From Branchiostoma floridae (taxonomy: Eukaryota > Chordata > Leptocardii > Amphioxiformes > Branchiostomatidae), in contig NC_049987.1 of assembly GCF_000003815.2 (NCBI RefSeq), forward strand, positions 18,155,164 through 18,219,163: a DNA stretch of 64,000 bases, given 5' to 3'. Shown piece by piece: positions 40,901 through 52,900 of this stretch. The notes beneath the pieces were generated by a model. That model worked only from the letters and a program-made list of their open reading frames with translations. It was not told the DNA's origin and ran no database searches. The position numbers and the translations under genes are program-made. Positions within the stretch are counted from its first letter, which is position 1; the number at the start of each line of letters is the position of its first letter.

Positions 40901-43900
40901 TCCTCATAGTCAGCCTGCACCACCTTAATCTTCTCTTCCATCAACTTGGCATCCTCCCTGGTCTGGGAGAGGGTGGACAGGGCTTTCCTGTGAAGAGAGA
41001 AGAAATGCATATTAGTCCATTACTACTGTACCATGCATGTCATGTAGGTCAGAATGCTAGTGTTGTGGAACATTGCATCATTGCCCCTGCAGCATCTCTC
41101 ACTTACAAAGTTACATGTGCAATGCTGGTCAGACATAATGATCAAATTGGAACAAGAAAAAGGAAATATGAAAAGGCCACTTGAAAATATGAAAAAAGAA
41201 ATGTGAAAGAGTAAAAAACAAATCTAGAATGAGTGAGCTTCTGAGTCATCACGACAGAAGACAGCCACACTGTACACAGTATACACAGGTTCATAGTACC
41301 AGGAAAATTGCCCTAGCTGCTTTCAGCAAGCACCATCTTAAGGACAGCGACTGTTTCCAGTAGCATGCATGTTGGGTGAGCAAAAGCAGCCATGACTCAA
41401 ACCCCAACCCCTTAGATCATAAGATAAATTAGCTTTTGAAAATTGATATGTAATAAACAAAGTTTTAAACAAACAAACAAATGCTTGGTACCAAATTTCT
41501 TGATACATTTAACAGTTTCATACATTGCCTCTATGCATGGTTGAATGCAATACTTAGGACAACCAAGATACAAAACTGTACCAAGATGGTAGAAACTTAC
41601 TTCAGCCTGGTGATGTTAGCGTTCTGCTGAGCTGTCTTGTTGGACAGGATGTGTAGGAAGCACTCCATGAAGCGGCGGTAGATGGTGGGCCCCATGGGGA
41701 TACTGCGATGGCTCACCTTACCAACTCCCTTGTGCTGTAGCAGGATCCTCTCATGCATGATAGACTTGGAGTACGGCAAGTTTGGCAGCTGTATGGAAAG
41801 AAGTGTTGATTCAGAACTTCAAGGTAAAGTACTGTTTGTTTTGCATTGTGTTGGTATATTGTATGTTTTACTATTATGCATTCAAGTTGTAAACTTGCTG
41901 CCTACGTTGAAGTTTATACAGTAAGCACAATTAGCAATAGGTCAGTTATGTAACTCAGACAAAAGCAAACTACAATGCACATGACAAAACAGTAACACAA
42001 CTGCCAGTCGAGTAATGGCACTGTGACTATTACAGTAACTTTCAGTAAGGAACAGTAGAATAATAATTGTTGTAACAGTACTGTACGGTAAATTTTATAG
42101 TCAATACTGATACAGTAAAGAAACATTTCTGAATCAGTAACTTTACTGTAACATTACATTATGTACTAACATTACAGTAAGAGTATTGTACATTAGCATT
42201 GCAGTAATAACATTACAGTAAGAAAACTGTACATTAACATTGCAGTAATAACAATTATATACAGTAACAGTACTGTACATTAATATTGCAGTTCTTGTCT
42301 GTAATAACAATACAGTAAGAGTACTATAAATTAACATACAGTAAAAGTACTATACATTAACATCACAGTATGTAAAACATTCCAGTAACAGTATTGTACA
42401 TTCAATAAAATTTCAGCAAAATGTACTGATTCAGAATAGTTTACAATATAATGGGATAAATTCTTGGATTTGGCCAATAGAATAGAATGTCTTACTTACT
42501 AGCTGTATTAATAGTTCACAGGTTCAAAATTTTCCTTCTTAAAACACAAAATACATTAAACTGCATTACCTCTAACATCTGTGTCTTGTACTGGTCTTTC
42601 TTGCTGTCTCTCTTACACATGGTGAGACTGACAGTTTCCTCCATGTTTCCAGCCCAGGGGATCTGTCGACAGTCCTGCAGCACGTAGCTGTGGATGTTGG
42701 CCATCACTGTCACCAGCTTGTCTCTGAAACAACAAACAACAAACCAACGATCTCATCACTCTGTAAAAAATTTTTAGGTTTTGTTTTGTAAACTTCTCAC
42801 TGCTTATACTAGTTATAGATGTATGTCTAGCTAGTATACATTCTTACAACAAGCACTCATAAGGCAAATGTACATTCAGTAAATTAAATATAACTTACAG
42901 TAGTTCACCTTTTTCCGTTGGGTAACCTAGATTCGTTGCTTTAAAAAGCTGGGTGTTAAGACCATTTACAAGACATTGCAATGAGAAACTACCTTCCATC
43001 AACTTAACGATCCCCAAATACCCTATCTTTATATACAACGGATATAGGTTACCCTACAGATAAAGGTGAACTAACGTTACATGTAGGAAATCAAAGAGAG
43101 GAAATAAGATAAGTTAACCTATTCTGAGATTTTTATAGGACCTTTGACCTAACATCCTGTCAGTGTCCCTGACAGACTCATGGACAAACAGCCAGAGTTA
43201 AACTTTATAAATTAAAGACACACAGGTATACAAACAGACAAAATTGGCCATAGGATAAAGCAGTAAGTGAAAATCCCAATGATTATATACTGACAATCTG
43301 ATGAGTCTACAATTGCCTAAAGCCAAATCCAACAGCTAAGAATGTTAACTTTTTCACATGAATTTCTTAAAAGTCCAGGTTAAGATTATACAAAATAGTT
43401 TAGTTACTATTTAGATTTTCGATATGTCTGGATTGTTTGCGGCCATGTTGTACTTCTCAGGGATAGATAGCACAAAACAGTTAACGTAGATTTTAGACAC
43501 ATTGTCTCAGGATTTTTTTGAGCCACTGCAGTGTGTAAAACAGTAATTTTGAATACCTCATCTCTGGATTGTCGGCTACCATGTTGTACTTCTCCACAAA
43601 GTAGTTAGCCTTGTCCAGCAGACACTCCTGTGTCCATGCACACACCCAGTTCACCTGGCAACTGGTCAGCAGGCCTGGGTACTGACTGGAGGATCAATTC
43701 ATAAACATTAAAACAACTGTATGAATTATGGCTAAATACAGATGGTGCCTGTTCTCCGCATGTATGCTTTTAACAGCACTTCTATCATTACTTCGCATCA
43801 TATTCAAAAGTGCTGACCTAGCCAACTATAATTTGATATTGTTAAGGGTTCACAACACATTTTGAGCTATGTGATAAATGAATAAAAAGTACTTTTCTTG

Positions 43901-46900
43901 CAATAAAGCTGTTACATGACTATCAATCTCTACTAAAACATGGATCTACCACATACTGCATATCTTTCTGTACTGTGTCATGGATTTCAGAATTTTATGC
44001 GATCAGAACACATACACTTTGTTTTTCATATCAGACAACAAAATACCATGTTTTTGACAAGTTCACTTGCCTTTAGTGCATAACCTGAAACCCAGTCTAA
44101 TAAAATGCTGTTCCATTAGTCTTAGAATTACCTTTTCAAACCTAACACTACAACTTACTGTTGCCTCACACAACAACTTACTGTTGAAGCAAACACAAAC
44201 ACATAATATGATATATTACACAGACACACAAATACATGTACACACCAACAAACAAACAAGCATACCTGGCAGCTACCCTGAGTAACCGGTGCCTGGGAGG
44301 TAGGCAGATGACAATCTTCAGGTTGGACTTCACTCGAGACACAAAAAACTTCATGGGGTTGGACATAAGGTGGGCATATGCCTTCTTCATGGCTGGGCCA
44401 AGTACCTTGGGATTAAAGAGACAATATTTTAAAATTTTGAGTATCTCAACTTAACACAAGTAATTATATGGCCTTTGTAACTTGTGTAGGAGCTGTATAA
44501 AATGCTATCTTATGAATGCCAGAGCAATTGAGATTTCAGCACCAAGGGCAGCACTCAAAATTATCTGTATCTGTATCTATATAGCCGGTATAACCGCCGT
44601 TCGGCGTAACACACCAGCTTCGCAGGCACACGGCGCAGCAGCAGCTGGTTAAAATATATTAAACCAAACAATTACATTGACAGTGACCCATAACAATAGT
44701 ATTGCAATCCTTTAATACAATCTTTATTGACACGACAAAAGTACAGCGACTTTCGTAAGGTCTACATGTATAACAACTACTTACAGTACAACTAAACACA
44801 TATATATGAATATCTATAGGTATGGATACATCAACATAAAGGGTCTAGCATGTCATTTACACTATTGGTTCTAATTAAGGTTCCTTCATGTTTGAGGAGA
44901 ATCACACCCCATGAACACACATCAAAGAATCCATCACACCTTTTGAAAAAAAGGGTAGCTGCATGCCCTGGTGTGCGATGGTACAATTCTTTCTGTCTGA
45001 AGTTGGTGATATACTATTCTATAAATTACCCGGATGGAAGCCTGGCAAACCTCCATCTCGTATAAGTCATACAATACAGTGATTTACATCATTCACCCAG
45101 ACCTAGTTAATGACCTGGTGCACCCTGTCTTGTATCAGCCAAAGAAAGGGTAACATGCATTGGCATAATACCGGTCATAAGCCTTATACCGGTCGATTAA
45201 AAATAGTGGAACTTAAAGAGATCTACACATGCAACAATAGTTATTTCTGAGGTATGCACACTTCAGACATCTAGGTGTCCAATACATAATTTATAAAGCA
45301 TCGATAACAATGCATTCGAAGACAACAAGGCCAAAAGTTTTCAGGTCATTTTCGGGGCAGGCGAGCTTGTCGTGGGACAAACACACTGTCACGTTCATCG
45401 CCAGATTTGTAGATAATAATCACATGTGCTCACGGCACAAGACGAGCATGATTCAACAGCAATCTTAAATTTCCTTTGGTGATCTACAACTCGTGTAAAA
45501 GTGTGAGGAACCGTTGCATAATAGCCCGGATCTACGGCTGAATGGGTCAAATTGAACGTACGCCGCCATTTTCCCGCCATTTTTAATGCTACGGCCAGCA
45601 GGAAAGTTTTACGTCATAGCGGTTGTGACGGACCAAAATTAAATGAAAATTCTTGTCAGTATACGCCCATTTTCTCATGACTTTTTGTATACTCATGCAG
45701 ATTTTTGTTTTGTGCAACTACTAACAGGAAAGAAAGGAACAACNNNNNNNNNNNNNNNNNNNNNNNNNNNNNNNNNNNNNNNNNNNNNNNNNNNNNNNNN
45801 NNNNNNNNNNNNNNNNNNNNNNNNNNNNNNNNNNNNNNNNNNNNNNNNNNNNNNGTTCCAATTACGATATCATGTTTTTAGCAGGACCAGAGAGACAAAA
45901 TATTTTTCACAGAAGAGTGGCAAAGGTAAGCTGTAACAGCAACATGTAACTGGAGAAAATGATGTGTTGATCATTTGCCAAATTAGCATTGCTTGAGAAA
46001 TTGCAGTAAACCGACCGGTATTATGCCAATGGATGTTATGTCACCAAAATGAAATTTGGGAAGACAGTAAGAAACAAAGGAAGTTACACAATAAAGGAAT
46101 ACCATATTCCAATAAAAGTTGCATCAGACCTTAAAACACCGGATTTAGAATAACCGGATAATGATTATAGATGTCCAACTGACCTGTAGTAACCCCTCCA
46201 GTTCATCATTACTGAAGAGAGGTGGATACTCCCCACACACCAACAGACTGTTGATGGCATCTAGGTACGACTCATCATGCAGGTCTTTGGCCTGGTGAAC
46301 AGCAAAATGATTCAAGGGTACATGTAAGTACATGTGATATCTAGAACATGTATGATTGCATTTTTTTTCTCACTGGTAAATCTGTTCTGCAAGATAATTC
46401 TTTTATTTAGATATCATAACATGATGCGTCTTTTGGGGAAATAGCTCGCTGGAGATTTCACAGCGACCTGAGCTGAGAAGTTAGAAAAATCAAAATTAAC
46501 ATAACTTATATTTCGACCATCTTCATGTTGCATATTGTATCTGAAGTGATTGTGATACTATATTTGCCTTGTATTTACATGTATTAAAATGCCCTTTCCT
46601 TCATCACCTTAATACGGCATTGTTAATTTGCTTGCGAATCGAAGATGCTGTGTATGTATCAAATTATGTCAAGTATGTAAGTATGTGGCTGTGTAAAATG
46701 ATGCTCTATAATGTACCATACATTGCCACTTTACAGACTACTATCAGTTTTGTACTCTCAAATATTCTATCAGTATGACATGTACTAAGTCACAATGACA
46801 GATATATCTACTAAACTGGTAGAATGGCATTTTACAAGACAAAATTTGAATACAATAATGCACTCATCCATATCTAAACTATGTATACGTGGGGGTATTG

Positions 46901-49900
46901 CACTAGAGATCTCTCAAACACACCGTTTTTCAAAATGGCAGATAATGGCTGAACAGGTTAATTGGAGGTTGCTGTTATGCACAACCATTGGTCTTCTAAA
47001 CTATGGTGCAAAGATAACATATAGGCTACAATAATTTTTCTAAATGAGTTTATGAGTCCATTTTTTTTTTGGAATGAGAAAGCTTGTTTCGGAACTTTTG
47101 ATATGAAAAGATATGCAAACAGACTTACTGTAAACAGAAGAGTCAACATCTTCCCCTCACTGCCCGTCATTCTGACTGCTGACCGCAGGCCGTCGAAGAA
47201 CGTGTTAGCTCGCGAACAGTCCACATGGTACATGTCCACGTCAGCGATGTGGAGTGCCAGCTTCACCATGGTAACCAGATGGCTACCAATGGCACCAATC
47301 ATCAGAAGGTTACCCCTGTAGTGGACCAACCATAGATGACAGTGTTGTTAACCTTGCAAAAGACCATTGAGCCTTATGATTGTATATTATGATTAATAAG
47401 CCTAGAAGACTTCTTTACTTTAATACAAGATATTTTGGGCATATCCATGTTTCTATTAAGTATGCATGTGTGTGTGTCTTTTCGTCTGTTTGTATGCTTC
47501 AGAAAGTTTTGATATTATTTGTGGAACTCGAACATAGGCAAAGTATGTAGGTACAGTACCAGCATCGTGTAAATTTACCAAATTGGGATGACAGACAACT
47601 CGTACATGTTATCACATAAAATCACATAATTATGCACCCTATGTGAACATTTGGGGCAGAGTCCGAATCAGTGGGGTAAAGTGTGTCATCTCATATAGCT
47701 ATTGTACAGTTGTACATTTTGTATATATTACTAAGAGAAAGTGGAAAAATTCTCTCCTCTTTCAAAGAAAATACACGTTTTAAAGTGTTAAATATCTAAC
47801 ATTCAATTTCCATTATCTTGTTCATACATTAATCTATCCATTCATCCATGTACTTATCCTTGCATCCATTCTTCAATCATTCATCATGATAGTAACTGTC
47901 AGAGGCATTATGTCAATCAAGAAATGATATGATTTGCAGAACGTACCCATTCTGGAAGCTGAGGACCCTGTGTACGCGAGCAATGTGCTGGAACACATAT
48001 TCACACAGCAGGACGTCCAGCTGTTCGTTACGGAACCTCTCGTTGTACGTGGCCAGGTGTGAGGCCAGGGTCTCCTGTACCTCCTTCATGCTGACAATGG
48101 GCTGCAGCGCCACCTGTTGGAAAAGAAAATTACGACAGTCACTGACATTGCCTAATGTCTGACATAAACATCTATTGTTGACACTACCAATTTGAAAGCT
48201 ATTAACTTAAAAATAGAATAATTTGTTTTTCTCATTTAATGTATCACAAAAACAACTCTTTCAAATCAAAAAAGTATCCTTCATTCGATTCCTTGTACTT
48301 AATTCAAAGCTTAAAGTATACTGTTAAAGCCAGGCTTCTTGGACAAAACACTGAGAATGCATTTTCTTCTTGAATTGTCCAAAATTTCCAGCTTCAGAAT
48401 TTGAATAAAACTATATCCAAATAAAGGTGATTTCCAGCTTGCCACAAAGAGCTCACAAAATGAATCCTTTTTTTTTCTTACTTCTTTTACAGGCTGGGTA
48501 TTTTTACTGTTAATAGGTAACAAGTGTATGCTATTCAACGCTACATTGCTACAGGATCTTACCCTTATCTTCTTGTCAGTAGACATGGTAGTGACAGGGC
48601 GCTGGTAGGCACGGCCATCTATGGGGAATGTCACAAAGTGGGGAGGAAGGGACTCCTCCTCAATGTTTGGGAAATGCTAAAATAAAAGAAGAAAAATAAA
48701 ATTATTTCATAAATCAGTCACAATGGCCTTGGAAAAAACAATATTGCGGTGGTGTTTTATATGATGTGACTATGGAAAGCATCATAGTTGCCAATGCCAT
48801 GGGATATTCTAGACTTTTAATACTATGCAATGTACATGTACTGTGTGCATTGATACCATGACATTAGTATTTTTGTACACAATATAATATATTAAATAAA
48901 AAGAATTTGATTCACATTTCCAAGCAAGATGTACCTTGCATGGTCATAGATAATAATAATGCACAGTACCAAGGCTAAATATGAACAGTTAATACATTTT
49001 TGTATCAAGCTTTAGCACTTACATGCAATTCAATGAGTTTACGAGATAACTAATATGCATTTTCTTTTAGAATATTTTGATACCTTTTAAACAAGCACAA
49101 CTGTTACAATGAACATTAATGTACATGTCATTGTGGATAATATAAAGGGAATTTGAAAAGAATTTTCTAAGGGTAATGTGTTACCTTCTTGAGTATCTCC
49201 TGCAGGTTGTGGTTGAACCAGTTCTGGTCAGACTTCCTACAGATGGAGTTCTCCATGATGTGCCACACCTCGTGTCTCCACAGGCCAATCACCATCTTCT
49301 CATCAGCACGGCTTTCTGATGTTAGGCGCTTCATACACTACAAATCAACGGTAATCTTAAACTGGTGTTTTCCTTAAACCAAGACAGTCATTATAATTAT
49401 GATATGCCCACTATTGTCAATTTTGGTCCTTTCCACACCAGATGGTGTATGGGGTGGCACTCATCTCCATTTCAGTAGCCCTGGGCCACATAACTTTGTA
49501 CAATCACTAAAGCAGGGGGCTAGTCTGTTGGCAGTGTTATGTGTTCAACTACCAGTCATGTACACTCTTTTTCAAATGCTAAGCAGAGAAAGCAGCTATA
49601 GGTATGACTCAGCTGGGATCAAACTCACAACTTACTGAATGCAAGGCAAACACTCTACACACTAGACTATTACACTGGTAAATCAAATTGTCAATTAAAA
49701 ACTCCAAAATATGTCATCAGTAGCTAATACAAAATTAGTCTGACTGACTGTAAAAGGCAATCATTGCTTCTTCTTTCTTTGATACTGTAAGCAGCTATAT
49801 TCTATATAGGGGTGTTTTTAATGCATTGATACAGAGTGATGGCAGATTGACAGAATAGATTGGTTGGGTATGCTTGTGCCAAGCTCTGGATTGTTGTGCT

Positions 49901-52900
49901 CGTTCCCTTACCTTTTTTTACACCTTAAAATTAGCAAACCATCCTCAGAGTCTGCAATTGGTCTGATTCTATTGTGACATTCTACATGATGCCATTATTT
50001 ATAAACAACTGTGCTACAAATTTGCACGCACATCTAAATACCTTGTACAAAATAGATAACTTTAAGTTAACACCTTTGCTTATATAATCCTAAAGTCCAG
50101 GTACATGCATCTTTCCATTTCAGTGTAATATCTTAGTTGTAATGATATTATTTAAGATTGTAGACTATGCACCTGGAAGGCCTTTGCGATGTTCCTGAGA
50201 GTGAACATGTAGTGCTGTCTGCCAGGCATGGGAGAAGGCCTCAGGACGTCCTGTACAGTCATGAGTAACTCACAGGAGGCTGCTGCCAGGCTATTGTGCA
50301 GCTCTGTGTCCAAACCCTGTCCATCAAAACTCATGTTGGCCTAAGAGATAGTCAAACAGGGATGCATCATTACCATCGATTGTCTTGACATTCAGAGAAA
50401 ATAATTCTCCTAACCCATTCAACAACAACTTTATGATATTTGTTACATGTGTATTGTATTATGAATTGCCTATATTCAATAACTGTGTAGCTGGACATGT
50501 AGAGCATTGGACTTAGAACCAAGAGATTCCTTACTTGATATTTACCATACCTTCAATGTTATACCCTTGGGAAAGGCACTTTGCAAGACTTTTCCTGACA
50601 GTGGAGCAGCACTTACTAAGCCTATCAGATAATCTTTCAAAAGAGTGCCACAAACACACAAGGATACTGTCATCTAATGTGCCATCTAGTAAGTCACAAA
50701 GTTTGCAACAAAGAGCCGTAAATTTCTTTCTAATCTCTAAAGTATGCAATTAAATGGCACATTACTGTATGAATAATGTTAGTGCATTCTACTTGAAGAA
50801 AAGTAAAACATCTCATACCTCTAACATAGAGTTGACCACACTCTCCAGGTCCTGTCCTTGTGGTGCTGGGAGGTGAACCACTGAGAAGTGTCTCTGTTTG
50901 GAGAGATGGAAAAAATGCATTAAACTTTGTCAAAAATAATCACTCTAAAGACAAGATAATTGTCTTTCATTTTCCTCTTTTTCTACCTTTTGCCAACAAA
51001 GATGTTTTCAGTCCCGTTTGTAGTTGCCTAGGTGATTGCTTCTTAATGTTAAGATAAATCATGATGTTTTGTTCCTTAGAGCTGTATGATATTGTATGTA
51101 AATAGGTGTCGGCAAAATGAAGAATATGATCATGGGCCTCCTAGCACTTTTCCATAGGATAACAGCATAACTTTCTTTTGTTTGACTGGCTATTAACATG
51201 ATTTCCTAATCGTAAATAGAATTTGTGCTATATGTACCTTCATTCTATTCTATTTCATTCTACTATAATAAGGCGGGTTCAGCTAGTACTTACAATGAGT
51301 CTCTCAGACAGCAGCTGAGTTGATGTAGAAGGATACTTGTGTAGTGTGTACTTACGATGAGTCTCTCGGACAGCAGCTGAGTTGATGTAGAAGGATACTT
51401 GTGTAGTGTGTACTTACGATGAGTCTCTCAGACAGCAGCTGAGTTGATGTAGAAGGATACTTGTGTAGTGTGTACTTACGATGAGTCTCTCAGACAGCAG
51501 CTGAGTTGATGTAGAAGGATACTTGTGTAGTGTGTACTTACGATGAGTCTCTCAGACAGCAGCTGAGTTGATGTAGAAGGATACTCGTGTAGTGTGTACT
51601 TACGATGAGTCTCTCGGACAGCAGCTGAGTTGATGTAGAAGGATACTCGTGTAGTGTGAGAGTAGCCAGCACAGACAGACCCTCCACGGTCCTCCACTCA
51701 AACGGCTTCTGCAGCTTCAGCAGGATGTGGTGGTCCAGGAGTTCTCTCAGATTCTGTGAGCCAAAAGGGAAACACAAAATTTAGCAAGATGAAGGAGAGA
51801 ATTTAAGCAATTTTGTGATGGATTGTAAAATATGGACCAGTCGGAACACTGCTATCAAACATAAACATGGCCTGGGCATGATATGAATAATATTACACCA
51901 TCTCATGAGCAACCCTGTTCTGTTGCTATTAATCTAATTTATCCATTGCTTTGACACTGTGTTGCTTCAGTGTCAAATACAAATCAATAAATTAATATCA
52001 TCATCATCAATAAATATACCAGACTGAGTGATGAAATCATATCTGACTAGTAATGGTTTACAAAATGCTGACTCGTATTATGTACAATACTTTGTTGATG
52101 TAACCTTGAAGCACTTCATATGACATGTCACTAGGTACACAAAAAGTGACAACATCCAAAAGTATTCCAGAAAAGTCTTCAAGTTAGTACCTTTTAGATT
52201 ATTATGGACTACATCAGATTCTATTGTTTTAAAAAACTGTAAAATGGCCTTGCCTCTGTAAGGGGTGGTATAACCACAGCAGTGCTGTAAATGTAATACA
52301 CCATACATGTATGACGTCTGTATGACTAACAGACGAAAAATGGTTTTCATACCTCATTAACCCTCTGCACTCCAAACTCATCTCTTGCAGGCATGTTGAT
52401 GTCATCAATGAAGATCTGGAAACCTTTGTAGTCCTTTGCTCCATACACAAACCCTAAAGAAAAAAAAAATAGAAAAATTAAAATCAGAAGCTTCCAATCC
52501 CAGAGCAGAATGAAAACCAAAGCTGCTGCATCAAATCTCATACTATAATATTTATTTCAATATTGATGACATTCTTTTGTGATGGTCACCATTACAGAAA
52601 ACTGTGCTTTCATTACACAAAAGGCATGAAAAAGAGTCAATCTTTGAACCATAACCATGGTTTCTCTGACCTTGTCTGTGGTGGATGTTGGCCTCCACAA
52701 AGTTCTGCAGTTGAGAGGCTTCAGAGGCAGACGACCACACCAGTCTCTTCACTATGTGTGTAGCGGGATCTGGACAAGGGGCAGGAAACAATAGAATGTG
52801 TTTCTGTAGCAGAAGGCGGACTACTGTGTGCTATACTATCATCGCCACTCGTCTGAAAAGCTGCTTCAAGACCCACCCGCTGGTCAGCGCTCCTGCTCAA

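Noticed and set aside
45643-45936. Plus-strand open frame spanning 45744-45854
   Set aside because: It is open only because the unknown bases of the gap contain no stop.
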